A DNA stretch of 64,000 nucleotides from WJMT01 sp964624145 (GCA_964624145.1 CAZUXT010000010.1:20164-84163), one strand, 5' to 3'; counted from the stretch's first letter, positions 52,135-62,233 are shown. Notes: a model not told the origin generated them from the letters alone. Program-made: numbers and translations.

Positions 52135-54555
52135 TCATTCGTATCGAAGGGACTCAACCGGATCCTTCAGGCCTGCTTTAATGGACTGATAGCTGACCGT
52201 GACCAAAGCAACCGTCAGGGCAATAACTGAAGCCAGAATAAATTTAAAAATGTTGATGTTTATACGATAGGCAAAGTCCTGCAGCCACCGATTTATGATA
52301 AAGTAAGCCAGCGGCCATGCAATGATATTGGCCAGAACCACGATTTTCCCGTATTCCTTGGAAAGCATAAACACAATGTCTGCTGTAGTGGCACCGAGTA
52401 CCTTTCGGATGCCGATCTCTTTTATGCGGCGGGAGACAGAGAGAGCGGCCAATCCAAACAAACCCAGGCAGGCAATCAGAATAGCGAATCCTGAAGCATA
52501 ACCTACTATTTGGCTCCAGTGTTCGACCTCCTGGTACTGCCGGTTTACATCCTGATCCAGGAAGCTGAACAGAAAAGGATTCTGCGGCGCGACCTCATTC
52601 CAGGTCTCCTTGATCAACCCAACTGTTTTTTGTACGTTACCTGGTCTGATCCTGATATTAACGAAATTAAAAAGCCCTATAGCATAAGTGGTAGTGATGT
52701 CACTGATCCCTTGATCTAAAGTGGTGGGATCTAAAACCAAAACAGCAGGGCGGACTTCATTTCTCAGTGACTGGAAGTTAAAGTCTTTGACAACACCGAT
52801 CACTCTATGTGTGGGAAAGCTCTCTCCTGGTAGGCTCCTCCCGACAGCCGAATCCCAGTTAAAGTAATCCACAAGCGCTTCATTGACAATAATAGCTTCA
52901 CGGGGATCTGTACTGAAATCTCTGGAAAAATTTCGACCTCTTATAACCTCTATACCCATGGCCTCAATAAAATCGAAGTCGATTGTGAGCTGATAAAATT
53001 GCCTGAAATTCCCTTCCTGGTCCCTGAATCCCATTTCTGTCCAGTCTCTGGCAAAGGTGGAAGAAGAGCCGGACACGCCTAATACCTCTTTTCGGTTCTC
53101 CAATGCATTCCTCAAACGGTCGACGATCTGCCGGTTCTGGTCTCGAGCGGAAAAGTTTTGTATAACAATCACATTTTCTTTTCTAAATCCAGTATCTTTA
53201 TTCAACAAAAAGCGGACTTGATCGCCCATCAAGAAGGTGCACACAATCAATCCTATAGAAAGAGCAAACTGACCCACGACCAGAGTGCGAATAAAAACAC
53301 TGCGTCTTCTCTGCCCTCTTTTATTTTTCAACACTTCAACAGGCTGGTAACTTGAAAGTACAAAGGCCGGATAGCTTCCAGCCGCCAATCCCACTACAAT
53401 CATCAACCCAACAAAGAAAAATATGGTTCCTATCCCGTATGAGAGGGAAAGTTCCTTGTTTGTTATGCTGTTGAAGGAAGGAAGGAAAAGATGCACCAGA
53501 AGGATACTTACAAGAAGAGCCGATAAACTCATCAGTAATGCTTCTCCTAAAAACTGCTTGATACTTTGAGATCTTAAGGCTCCCAGTATCTTTCTTACGC
53601 TGACCTCCTTTGCCCTTCCTGCAGAACGGCCTACAGCAAGAGTCATAAAATTGACACAGGCAATAATTAAGACCAACACAGCTATTCCCAGAAGAATCAC
53701 AGAGTATACCGGGTCACTTGTGGATTCAAATCCGGAAGGAATTTCGGGATTCAGATGGATATCTTTTATGGGCTGCAAATGAAGAGTGACCATATCTACA
53801 GATCGTTCGGGATAATGATTCTTCACCACAGACTGAAGTTTTTCCTCTATCTCAGAAGCAGAGAGAGGGCGGTCCAGTAAAACATAGGTCTCGAAAAATA
53901 CATTGAACCACTGATCCAGCGCTCGCGGACTCCGGTATTTATGTACATTTTCAAACGGAATGAGGGCTTCAAATCGGATGCTTGAATTTGATGGCACATC
54001 TTTGACAATGCCGCTGACCATAAAATCATGGAAGGAATCCCCAACTTTGAGGGATAAACGCTGGCCCATGGGTTCAGCCTGACCAAATATTTTCTCTGCC
54101 GTACTCTGTGTGAGAACCACTGAATTCAGGTTTTTTAAGACGTCCTGCTTGCTCCCCTTTAGCAGCGGAAACGTGAACATCTCAAAAAATTCAGGTTCGA
54201 CCAGGTGAACTCTCTGGGAAAAAGTATTTTCCCCGTAACGGATGATATCAGTCCGCACATCAAGCCTAACCGCCTGTTCCACTTCCGGAAAAGTCTGCTC
54301 CAGGGCTTCAGCAAGTTGATAGGGAGCCTCCACATAAGAAAAAGGATCTCTTTGGGGAAGATCTTCTGTGATATAAACCCGGTAGAGCCGGTCGGCATTT
54401 TCATGGAATTTATCATAACTCCACTCATGTTTGACATAAAAATATATCAATATGCAGACAGAAATCCCGATAGACAATCCTATAATATTGATAAAGGAAA
54501 ATATTTTTTGTTTCGTGATATTTCTTAGCGCAACTCTTAAGTAGCTTTTAAGCAT
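52135..54555 (-). CDS. Duplicated orphan FtsX/MacB-type permease
   Basis: This 806-residue inner-membrane protein opens MLKSYLRVALRNITKQKIFSF without a prefix domain. It has two MacB-like periplasmic cores and two FtsX blocks with KEVSVRKILGALRSQSIKQF and IKEIGIRKVLGATTADIVFM, ending DPVESLRYE. An SD GGGAGGA precedes the ATG. No ATPase or PadR gene is next to it. It is convergent with the fusion gene to its left and divergent from the repeat protein to its right. Confidence 0.9.
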   Translation of the reverse strand: MLKSYLRVALRNITKQKIFSFINIIGLSIGISVCILIYFYVKHEWSYDKFHENADRLYRVYITEDLPQRDPFSYVEAPYQLAEALEQTFPEVEQAVRLDVRTDIIRYGENTFSQRVHLVEPEFFEMFTFPLLKGSKQDVLKNLNSVVLTQSTAEKIFGQAEPMGQRLSLKVGDSFHDFMVSGIVKDVPSNSSIRFEALIPFENVHKYRSPRALDQWFNVFFETYVLLDRPLSASEIEEKLQSVVKNHYPERSVDMVTLHLQPIKDIHLNPEIPSGFESTSDPVYSVILLGIAVLVLIIACVNFMTLAVGRSAGRAKEVSVRKILGALRSQSIKQFLGEALLMSLSALLVSILLVHLFLPSFNSITNKELSLSYGIGTIFFFVGLMIVVGLAAGSYPAFVLSSYQPVEVLKNKRGQRRRSVFIRTLVVGQFALSIGLIVCTFLMGDQVRFLLNKDTGFRKENVIVIQNFSARDQNRQIVDRLRNALENRKEVLGVSGSSSTFARDWTEMGFRDQEGNFRQFYQLTIDFDFIEAMGIEVIRGRNFSRDFSTDPREAIIVNEALVDYFNWDSAVGRSLPGESFPTHRVIGVVKDFNFQSLRNEVRPAVLVLDPTTLDQGISDITTTYAIGLFNFVNIRIRPGNVQKTVGLIKETWNEVAPQNPFLFSFLDQDVNRQYQEVEHWSQIVGYASGFAILIACLGLFGLAALSVSRRIKEIGIRKVLGATTADIVFMLSKEYGKIVVLANIIAWPLAYFIINRWLQDFAYRININIFKFILASVIALTVALVTVSYQSIKAGLKDPVESLRYE

Positions 54556-54779
54556 TAAATCCTCCCGTCATTTTGTTAAACGGCAAATTGTTAAGAAAAG
54601 TTTAATTGGGAAAGCTATATGTATTAAGATCAAATCTTTATTAACAAAAAGTATACCAAAAGACAATCCAGGTCAAGAGAAGAAGGTTGTGACAAATTCG
54701 ATACAAAAGAATTAATAAATAAGCGCACCATGGAACCTCCGCATGTTTTTTTGCGTATAGTTTATTAAAGGATAGGACT

Positions 54780-55733
54780 ATGCATAAAACAAATAAAATA
54801 CGGCTGCGTAAAGTAATTTCAGTGTGTTCCCTTCTGGCTCTGATTTTCCTTGGGAATTCCACGGTTCAAGCTCAAAGCCTGGATATTCCTTCGAAGAAAT
54901 GGGGAATCAGCTTCGGAAACTCAAAGAATTTCACAGGACTGCGGTTCAACATTCAAGATGATGGTGTGCAAAAGATCAACGGAATCAATTTCACCCTCTG
55001 GAAACCTAAAAAGGACAATCCGGATTCCGTGATCAACGGGCTGTCCCTAGGTCTTATGCCCGGCGGAGGACATCTTCAGGGGATTCAATTGGGTATTGTC
55101 GGTGTTGGGGCTGAGGCCTCGATGAAAGGAATAAATATCGGGCTTTTAGGAGCCGGGGCCGGAGAAGATGTGATCGGAATCAACATTGGAGGACTCGGGG
55201 CCGGAGCGGGAAACGATTTGATCGGTATCAATATCGGCGGTCTAGGCGTAGGCGCTGGCCATGATATGATGGGTTTCAATTTTGGAGCCCTTGGTGTCGG
55301 AGCCGGACAGAGTGCCTATGGTCTGAATATCGGTGGCCTCGGTGTTGGTGCCGGAGCGAATATGTATGGCATCAATGTCGGAGGGCTAGGAGTCGGAGCG
55401 GGTGAAAAACTGGCAGGTATCAATATTGGCGGGCTTGGCTGCGGTTCAACAGAAGTGACGGGGATTTCATTTGGAGGCCTAGGAGTCGGAGGGAAATACC
55501 TCAAAGGAATCCATCTGAGTCTGGGAACCATCATGACGGATAAATCAGGTGGCGTCATGACGGGGCTGGCTGTTAGCTCATTTAACAATATACGGGGAGA
55601 CCAGGTGGGGCTTTCCATCGGAATCGTGAACTACGCATGGAATGTAAAAGGATTACAGATAGGCCTGGTCAACATCGTCCGGAATAATCCTCGGGGCTTG
55701 AAGGTTCTGCCCCTCTTCAACACCAGCTTCTAA
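54780..55733 (+). CDS. Exported glycine-rich 16-residue repeat protein
   Basis: This 317-residue protein has a Sec signal (1-34, ending VQAQS). From about residue 103 to 230 it repeats a 16-residue unit, GGLGVGAGxxxxGINI, with about eight good copies and two shorter ones, then a different C-terminal part with related GLQIGLVN-type motifs. The regular G and I/L spacing suggests a beta-solenoid or beta-barrel surface. It may be related to the surface repeat proteins of Leptospira, but I cannot confirm it. No function is proposed. It is convergent with the next gene, 8 bp away. Confidence 0.7.
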   Translation: MHKTNKIRLRKVISVCSLLALIFLGNSTVQAQSLDIPSKKWGISFGNSKNFTGLRFNIQDDGVQKINGINFTLWKPKKDNPDSVINGLSLGLMPGGGHLQGIQLGIVGVGAEASMKGINIGLLGAGAGEDVIGINIGGLGAGAGNDLIGINIGGLGVGAGHDMMGFNFGALGVGAGQSAYGLNIGGLGVGAGANMYGINVGGLGVGAGEKLAGINIGGLGCGSTEVTGISFGGLGVGGKYLKGIHLSLGTIMTDKSGGVMTGLAVSSFNNIRGDQVGLSIGIVNYAWNVKGLQIGLVNIVRNNPRGLKVLPLFNTSF

Positions 55734-55741
55734 CTGTGATG

Positions 55742-57169
55742 CTATCGCTTCAGCTCAATAACAGTATGTGAATCTTCCTTTCTGATCTCCGCATTGCGGA
55801 TCTCCATATATATTGACTTTGAATCGAGAACAAACTCCTTTACATCGGGATTTTCAGTCATCTCGGTCATGGATTCGCCGTCTACGGTCATCCGGGCATC
55901 TTCAGGGATGGTGAAATATATCTTTGAAATAAAAAATAAATTTCCGGGAGCGATCTCGGTCAGTATGGGCTGCCAGTTCAACTTGAAGCGGAAGCGGTCT
56001 TTTTTCCCGAGAGTGAGGATTGATCTGTGGCACAAGAGCTGCCCTTCAACCAGGGATATGTTCATGGGATCAAATCTCATTAAACTCATGTCCAGGAAAT
56101 TCTGATCCGGGAATTCAATTAAAAGATGACCCGGTTGGAGAATGGCTTCCTTCTGCTTCTTTCTTTCCTCAGCCTGCTGCTCCAGAAGAATCTTGAATTC
56201 TTCTTTAATCTCTTCATAATGATATTCATTGAGAATATCTTCCAGTTCGGCATTATAAAGGGGCTCAACTATCGATTGCAGAACTCTATGTAACGTAAAA
56301 CCTGGCTGCAGTTTGTTTTTCCAGTCCGGGGAGTATCGATCCAGAAGCTCAGCCAGCGCTAGCCCCACACCGTAACCTCTCAACCTGAATCCTGTGGGTA
56401 CATCAGTCTTGCTGTTTATCAATTTCAGAAGATCCTGCTTTGATTTTTCATCAAATCCCATGACCTCAAGACCTTTGTTGCCCGCATAAGTAGCTGTGCC
56501 TTCATGTATCTGGACATTAGATTCAAACTCAATGAATTTCTCATCCAGCATGGAATTCCTCTTATCGGATACCGCATAGTACTGCTGTATCCTCTTTTTT
56601 GTCTCGCTGTCCTCACCGGAAATAAAGGCTTCTTTGAGGACCATCTGTTCGATATAACTGAGTGTGTAGAATTCCACGTCATTGAGAGGAAAGAAGGGTT
56701 GAAGCAGCACATTTCCGTATCTTTTATTGAATATTTTCCGGCTGCTTTGAAAAGAGTGGAAAACCTCATGGAAAAGCAGATTATAAAAGCTTTCTTCGCT
56801 CATGTCTTTGCCAACCTTGAAAATGGATGTTCTGTGTCCGTTGTACTCAACGGAAGTGTTGCCAAAAAAAGCATCCGGCTTATTCGGAGAATGATAGAGA
56901 ACATACCTGTTTATTTTTTTGTCAGTTTTTTGAAACGCATCTCCGGGAGACGGATGATTGATGAGATAAGCTTCGTTTTCATTATAGAGGCCAATGGGAA
57001 AGTCGTTCAGGTTGTATCCCGGCCAGACCTTATCGAACCCGGACTGCTCCAAAACAAGGGCCTTTTCGAGCAGTTCAAAGTTAGGAGTAAAATCCGATGT
57101 TGTCTGAGTGCACACATCTGCAAGGAAAACAAGAACAAAGAGTAATAACAAAATCTTATATGGCTTCAT
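55742..57169 (-). CDS. Exported protein with HEXXH motif, possible metallopeptidase
   Basis: This 475-residue protein has a Sec signal (about 1-22). A zinc-type motif HEVFH lies at residues 134-138 (LLFHEVFHSFQSS), and Glu223 in IHEGTATYAG could be the third ligand, as in gluzincin peptidases. The C-terminal half (about 330-475) looks like a beta-rich domain (LLIEFPDQNFLDMSLMRFDP, then VKEFVLDSKSIYMEI). No family was recognised. The SD is GGAGG. It is followed in the same direction by nothing but the convergent repeat gene, and sits just downstream of the M28 gene. Confidence 0.6.
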   Translation of the reverse strand: MKPYKILLLLFVLVFLADVCTQTTSDFTPNFELLEKALVLEQSGFDKVWPGYNLNDFPIGLYNENEAYLINHPSPGDAFQKTDKKINRYVLYHSPNKPDAFFGNTSVEYNGHRTSIFKVGKDMSEESFYNLLFHEVFHSFQSSRKIFNKRYGNVLLQPFFPLNDVEFYTLSYIEQMVLKEAFISGEDSETKKRIQQYYAVSDKRNSMLDEKFIEFESNVQIHEGTATYAGNKGLEVMGFDEKSKQDLLKLINSKTDVPTGFRLRGYGVGLALAELLDRYSPDWKNKLQPGFTLHRVLQSIVEPLYNAELEDILNEYHYEEIKEEFKILLEQQAEERKKQKEAILQPGHLLIEFPDQNFLDMSLMRFDPMNISLVEGQLLCHRSILTLGKKDRFRFKLNWQPILTEIAPGNLFFISKIYFTIPEDARMTVDGESMTEMTENPDVKEFVLDSKSIYMEIRNAEIRKEDSHTVIELKR

Positions 57170-57244
57170 GCCACCTCCTAAATATACAGAATTTCATATT
57201 ACAGCTTAAATTTAAGCTTGTTCCCCAACCTTAAACCTGGGATA

Positions 57245-58474
57245 TTATATCCGGACAGCATTATCTTTGTCCAATATGAATTGTGCTAACAAATCAAAGG
57301 CTTTCTCCAGAGCTTCGGGCTCTATGTTGCCAACAACATCTCTGGAGGTATGATAACAGATATCTTTCCTTATCAATTTCGTTGAAATACCGATCAAGGA
57401 TAATGTCTCTATTCCCTTTCTGGCAAATTGCCCGGCATCCGTCCCTCCGCCTCCGACAGGGATCTTCCTGGTCTTTATGGAATAACCCAGTTTTTCTGAT
57501 AGCGATCGAGCCTCCGTCAAGAGGGAACCCGGCATCTTGACGGTCCCGTTTCTCTCTGTCTCCAGAAAGGCGAGATCTTTTTCCTTATATATGCTGTCTA
57601 TACTCAAAACATATGTTTTTATGGCTTCGATTTCTCCTTTAAAATGGCTTAGAAAAGCCTGGGATCCCTTCTGCCCGATCTCCTCACCATCCGTGCTCAG
57701 TAAAATCAATCTTGTGTTTCTCAATGCTCCCTTTGTTTCCCGGATATATTTTGCGATCCCGGCGCACATGACACTTGAAACCAGATTGTCACCTGCCCCG
57801 GGAGTGCCTTCTCTTGCATAAAAGGATAATAACGGCAGAATAAAGAGAAACCCAAAACAAATGATAAAAATCGATACAATATAAAATCCATGAAAGGGGG
57901 CCCCCGCAAGAACATGAACAGAAGCCACCGCCGAAGCAACAGCGGCATAACAGAGAAACAGCACCGGAATGATGATACGAAAAGCATAAAGGCTCTGCCT
58001 TTTCTCTAAAAAATTACATACACGTGTGCTGTCATGATGCCCGCAGATGATAACCTGCTGTTTGACCTCACTCTGCGGTTTTTGAATGCCAATAACGTTG
58101 CATCCCGGAGCCTTCCTGAAAAACCTATCAAAAAAAGAACCCAGGAACACGAACTGATGGATGAAAAAGAATAATCCGAAAATATAGATCAAGGAGGCGC
58201 AATGAACACAGATACCCTGGAAAAAATAAAGAACCGAACCTGCGGAATAGATGATGACCAGTAGGGTCGGGATATAATAAAACGCACCGGGGTATTGATC
58301 GAACGGATTCAAATACACTTTTCCACAGACTTTTCCAAACTCTTTTTTCAGACATTTTGCAGCTTGGATGCAGGCCTCAGACCCTGGTAACCGGGGACCA
58401 ACCTGATCGATAAGAGAACCTGTCACATTCAATATCTCAGCAACGCCTTTTCTTATGCGGGAACTTTTGTCCAT
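57245..58474 (-). CDS. M28 family zinc peptidase with membrane helices
   Basis: The frame is open to 58558, but the ATG at 58474 has GAGG about 10 bp upstream and fits the family start better; about 409 residues. The aminopeptidase domain carries the paired zinc ligands: VIICGHHDSTRV, GAGDNLVSSVM, LLSTDGEEIGQKGS, and YHTSRD near the end, with VLSIDSIYKEKDL between. Two or three membrane segments are inserted in the N-terminal part (GAFYYIPTLLVIIYSAGSVLYFF and following) and further ones before the GAGDN motif, so the enzyme sits in the membrane. It probably releases amino acids from peptides at the envelope. Confidence 0.82.
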   Translation of the reverse strand: MDKSSRIRKGVAEILNVTGSLIDQVGPRLPGSEACIQAAKCLKKEFGKVCGKVYLNPFDQYPGAFYYIPTLLVIIYSAGSVLYFFQGICVHCASLIYIFGLFFFIHQFVFLGSFFDRFFRKAPGCNVIGIQKPQSEVKQQVIICGHHDSTRVCNFLEKRQSLYAFRIIIPVLFLCYAAVASAVASVHVLAGAPFHGFYIVSIFIICFGFLFILPLLSFYAREGTPGAGDNLVSSVMCAGIAKYIRETKGALRNTRLILLSTDGEEIGQKGSQAFLSHFKGEIEAIKTYVLSIDSIYKEKDLAFLETERNGTVKMPGSLLTEARSLSEKLGYSIKTRKIPVGGGGTDAGQFARKGIETLSLIGISTKLIRKDICYHTSRDVVGNIEPEALEKAFDLLAQFILDKDNAVRI

Positions 58475-58817
58475 ATATCTCAGTTTCCTCTTTTTTTTGA
58501 GAGCGCCTGGATGAAAGGGGCTGTCAGGATTCATAACAGACTGGTCAGTGAAAGTCAATGAATGTCCCGGTCTCCGAACCGCGCTCTTTCTTCAATAGGA
58601 CTTGATCCAGACTTCGTAAAAGCTCTGCGTGTGATGACAGGCAGGACACTTTTTCTAATTCTAGCAAATTTCATCCTTTGACGTACAGGCTTTCCTGAAT
58701 ATACAGAATAAATTTCAATATCACTCGGATAATTAAGATTATTTGACAACTTTTTTTATTTTTTCAGCGTATATAATATGAATAGTTTGATTAAAACCAT
58801 TCTAATTAAATTATCAA
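58475..58817. other. Gene-free stretch between M28 and PadR genes
   Basis: This 343-bp divergent region holds the leader of the M28 gene on the minus strand and the promoter region of the PadR gene on the plus strand. A perfect TTGACA (58743-58748) and TATAAT (58772-58777) are present, but the gap of 23 bp is too long for them to act as one promoter. TTTGAT/ATCAAA halves flank 58787-58816. Confidence 0.45.
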
Positions 58818-59162
58818 ATGAGGAGAAAAATGACATATCTATCTAGGATCGAGGAAATATTACTTCTGGCCATCTGGAAGTTAAAAGAAAACGCCTATGG
58901 AATAGCCATCCGCCGTCAGGTGGAAAAAGATACCGGAATATCCTGGTTGTCCGAGGCCATTTACGCTCCCTTGAGCCGCCTTAAGGACAAAGGCTATGTC
59001 AGATCCATAAAAGCTCAAAAATCCACAAAAAAAGGCGGGCGCCCCAGGATATACTATCAGCTCTCTCCCTCAGGTCTTAGTAAATTAGCCTCTCTTCAAA
59101 ACGTCAACAAGTCGCTCTGGGAAGGAGTCCCGGATTTAAAAAAAGCAGCTGAAAATGGATAG
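58818..59162 (+). CDS. PadR family transcriptional regulator
   Basis: This 114-residue winged-helix repressor has LSRIEEILLLAIWKLKENAYGIAIRRQVEK, AIYAPLSRLKDKGYVRSIKAQ and GGRPRIYYQLSPSGLSKL. It is similar in layout to the regulator at 30558. The SD GAGGAG lies before the ATG. Its stop overlaps the next permease gene by 8 bp (ATGGATAG), so the two are translationally coupled. It probably represses this operon. Confidence 0.9.
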   Translation: MRRKMTYLSRIEEILLLAIWKLKENAYGIAIRRQVEKDTGISWLSEAIYAPLSRLKDKGYVRSIKAQKSTKKGGRPRIYYQLSPSGLSKLASLQNVNKSLWEGVPDLKKAAENG

Positions 59163-61737
59163 GCTTCCATCCGTATTATCCAAACTCACGCACATCTGCC
59201 TGTGCCTATTAACCGATGAACACATGCGTGAGACCATACTGGAAGATATGGAGGAGCGATATATCTGGGATAGGAAGAATAAAGGTCCTTTTCGTGCCGG
59301 ATTATCCTGGCTTTCGGCACTCCTCGTTATTCTGGCAACATTTATTTTAAAGTCTATTCTATGGAGATGCGTCATGTTTAAAAATTATCTAAGAACAGCT
59401 CTCAGAAACATCAAAAGACAACCGGGTTTTTCCTTTATTAACATTTCCGGATTTGCTATCGGGCTGGCATGCGTGATCATGATCCTTCTCTGGGTTCAGA
59501 ATGAGTGGAGCTATGACCGCTTTCATGCCCATTCAGATAATATCTACAGATTATGTAATCCCGAACATCCCTATCATGCACCCCAGGCAGCGGGAATACT
59601 GAAAGAAAACATTCCGGAAATAAAAGATTTCGCCAGAATAAGACCAGGTTCTGAGTGTATCGTTGAATATAAGGAAAAAAAGTTCATAGAAAAGAACATC
59701 GCCCACGCTGACGCAGCTTTTTTTAAAATATTTTCTTTTAAATTCAAACTGGGCGATCCGGAATCAACCCTTAAAGAACCCTTCAGCCTCGTTATCTCTG
59801 ATAAAATCGCCCATAAGTACTTTGGCAACAAAGATCCCTTAGGAAAGCAGTTGACCATAAATAACTCCGGACACTATACGGTCACAGGCGTGATGGAAGA
59901 CATGCCGCAAAATTCCCATTTCCGTTTCGATGCCATTGCCACTCTTTCCAACGCAGACGAGGTATTCGGGAAAGACTGGATGAACAACTGGGGATGGGAG
60001 AATTTTCTTATCTATTTTGAAATGCAGGAAAATTTTTTTCCGGGAGAGGTCGCTGAAAAATGCAATCAGCTCATTTTAGAACACCGCCCTTCAGAGGCAG
60101 GCGATCCCCCGCCTGATTATTCACTGCAGAATTTAAAAGACATTCACCTTTTCTCTTCCCGCTTTGAAAATGATATACAGCCGCAAAACAGCATAACCTA
60201 TGTGCTGATCTTCTCCGCTATCGGACTTCTTATACTGCTCATTGCCTGCTTTAACTATGTAAACCTTCTAACCGCCAGCGCTGCATCAAGGGCAAAGGAG
60301 ATAGGAATCAGAAAAGTAGTGGGCGCTGAACGCAGCAACCTTGTTTTTCAATTTATCGGGGAGTCTTATGTGATACTCTCTGCAGCCCTAGTGATCTCCC
60401 TTGTTCTTGTCAAAGTCATGCTTCCGATCTTCAATTCTCTCTCAAACAAAAGCCTGGAATTATCGGCACTCTTTCGCATGAGCACTCTTTTACCCATACT
60501 GGGTATCATGATCATCACAGCCATCCTTTCTGGGTCCTATCCCGCCTTTATTCTTTCCGGGATCCAGCCAAGAAAAGCCATGACAGCATCCGGACATATC
60601 AGAAACTCCGGATTCAATGCGAGAAAGATATGCGTCGGAATCCAATTCACCATTGTGATCATTCTCTTTTGCTCCGGGTTTCTTATGTTCCGGCAGATCC
60701 ATTTTCTTCAACGTAAAGAAATGGGATTCGATAAAAACTATACTCTCGTATCAGAAGTAAACAGTTTTGAGTCCGAAGAGAACTACAGCAGCCTGAAACA
60801 AGAGATGCTTAAAGAGAGTGTTGTGAAGAGTGTGACTGCTGCCTCAAGGGTCCCGTCCGATCCCCTCAATAACTGGGGAGGGATACTGGTCGAAGGCCAG
60901 TCACAAAAGATCACCCTGCCTTTTGTTCACGTTCATCATGACTATTTTGAAACACTGGGTATAACCGCTTCTCAGGGAAGACTCTTTTCAAAAGACATTG
61001 AGACAGATCTTCAGGATGCTGTCATTTTGAACACATCGGCCGTAAAAGCACTGGGAATCCAGGATGATCCGATAGGACAAACAGTAGAAATCACCTGGCC
61101 TTCCTCAAACAGGAAAGTCATTGGCGTCATTGATGATTTCCACTTTGAATCGCTGTATGAAACCATGAAGCCGACCGTATTTGTCCCTGATTTCAGATGG
61201 TGCCGGAAGCTCCTGGTGAATCTTTATCCGTCAAATGTCCAGCACACCATGGACAGACTTTACGGCGTCTGCAGCCGCTTATATGAGGACCAGATCTTTG
61301 AGTTTCACTTTCTGGACGAGAAACTTGATTCCCTTTACCGGTCGGACAGAAATACGTTCCGCTTATTGGGATACTTTACCGGGCTGGCTGTTCTTATTGC
61401 CTGTATGGGATTGTTCGGCATGGCAACTTTGATGATGCGCTCCCGCACCAAGGAAATAGGTATCAGGAAGGTGCTCGGAGCACATATAACAGGAATAATC
61501 ATTCTTTTTTCAAAAGATTTTTCCAGATGGATACTGCTTGCCAATCTCATTGCCTGGCCTATTGCTTATTATGCCATGTACAGGTGGCTTCAGAATTTTG
61601 CCTACCGGATCGATATAACCATCTGGCCCTTTCTTCTGGCCGGATTGGTTTCGCTGGTTATCGCGCTGCTGACCGTGAGCTGGCAGGCTGTCAAAGTCGC
61701 TACAACTAATCCAGCCGAGAGCCTAAGATACGAATAG
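59155..61737 (+). CDS. Duplicated orphan FtsX/MacB-type permease with N-terminal prefix domain
   Basis: This 860-residue inner-membrane protein starts with a prefix domain (1-75; ETILEDMEERYIWDRKNKGP and a hydrophobic segment) like that of the permease at 30884. The permease follows: LRTALRNIKRQPGFSFINISGF, the first MacB-like core, KEIGIRKVVGAERSNLVFQF, a second core, and TKEIGIRKVLGAHITGIIILF, ending NPAESLRYE. It overlaps its PadR gene by 8 bp. An IS91 remnant follows immediately after the stop. Confidence 0.9.
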   Translation: MDRLPSVLSKLTHICLCLLTDEHMRETILEDMEERYIWDRKNKGPFRAGLSWLSALLVILATFILKSILWRCVMFKNYLRTALRNIKRQPGFSFINISGFAIGLACVIMILLWVQNEWSYDRFHAHSDNIYRLCNPEHPYHAPQAAGILKENIPEIKDFARIRPGSECIVEYKEKKFIEKNIAHADAAFFKIFSFKFKLGDPESTLKEPFSLVISDKIAHKYFGNKDPLGKQLTINNSGHYTVTGVMEDMPQNSHFRFDAIATLSNADEVFGKDWMNNWGWENFLIYFEMQENFFPGEVAEKCNQLILEHRPSEAGDPPPDYSLQNLKDIHLFSSRFENDIQPQNSITYVLIFSAIGLLILLIACFNYVNLLTASAASRAKEIGIRKVVGAERSNLVFQFIGESYVILSAALVISLVLVKVMLPIFNSLSNKSLELSALFRMSTLLPILGIMIITAILSGSYPAFILSGIQPRKAMTASGHIRNSGFNARKICVGIQFTIVIILFCSGFLMFRQIHFLQRKEMGFDKNYTLVSEVNSFESEENYSSLKQEMLKESVVKSVTAASRVPSDPLNNWGGILVEGQSQKITLPFVHVHHDYFETLGITASQGRLFSKDIETDLQDAVILNTSAVKALGIQDDPIGQTVEITWPSSNRKVIGVIDDFHFESLYETMKPTVFVPDFRWCRKLLVNLYPSNVQHTMDRLYGVCSRLYEDQIFEFHFLDEKLDSLYRSDRNTFRLLGYFTGLAVLIACMGLFGMATLMMRSRTKEIGIRKVLGAHITGIIILFSKDFSRWILLANLIAWPIAYYAMYRWLQNFAYRIDITIWPFLLAGLVSLVIALLTVSWQAVKVATTNPAESLRYE

Positions 61738-61759
61738 TTGATTGTGCCGAGACAAAAAA

Positions 61760-62102
61760 AGATTATCCTTGCATGAGGGGCAGCTCCTCTATCAATACGG
61801 AAAGCACAGCTCTGATATAGAGTCTATGGATTATCTGGAGTTTATAGCCCGGGTGACCTCACATATTCCGGATAAAGGACAGGTTATGGTCCGCTATTAC
61901 GGCCTCTATGCCAATGCCCACAATCGATCCTCTCATCTGTCCCAAATGCGGGGGAATTATGCGCATTGTTTCATTTGTTGAAGATCACAAAGTCATAGAC
62001 AAGATCATCAAACACCTTAATCTGACCTTTAAGGCTGCCCGGCCCCCGCCTCCTCAGGCTCAGCTCTCTATGGCGGCTGAGGAACTATCAGAATATATAT
62101 GA
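61760..62102 (+). pseudogene. IS91-family transposase C-terminal remnant
   Basis: Two frames read as one decayed transposase. The first (to about 61921) gives LLYQYGKH, YLEFIARVTSHIPDKGQVMV and RYYGLYANAHN; the second (from 61922) gives IDPLICPKCGGIMRIVSF, KVIDKIIKHLNLTFKAARPP and a stop at 62102. Comparison with the fragment at 63841 indicates that 35-45 residues between NAH and IDPLIC have been deleted, shifting the frame. The N-terminal two-thirds and catalytic residues are absent, so it is inactive. Confidence 0.72.
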
Positions 62103-62203
62103 TATCCTAATCCCCTAATTAAGGGGCCAAGGGTAATCTCTATTCTTTGCGTGGCACTATTACACTGATTTTCTGATATTCTCTTCTTTTTGTGGGTTTC
62201 TTG

Positions 62204-62233
62204 TTGACTTGTCCGTTATTTTACATTTATGAT
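62204..62233 (+). promoter_or_regulatory. Promoter module, copy 3 of 3
   Basis: TTGACT (62204-62209), 18 bp, TATGAT (62228-62233), with the same pyrimidine-rich approach before the -35 and CGCTTAGAGG about 20 bp after the -10 as at 36487. It precedes the beta-propeller gene. Confidence 0.65.

Noticed and set aside
55090..55500. CRISPR-like array
   Set aside because: The 48-bp units encode a conserved protein repeat in one frame and have no spacers of unrelated sequence.
58555..58749. 64-residue open frame on the minus strand next to the M28 gene
   Set aside because: No SD, no recognisable domain, and it lies in the leader between the M28 start and the PadR promoter region.
58743..58777. Promoter TTGACA with TATAAT for the second PadR gene
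   Set aside because: The two hexamers are 23 bp apart; a single promoter is not plausible. Each may belong to another, unrecognised element.
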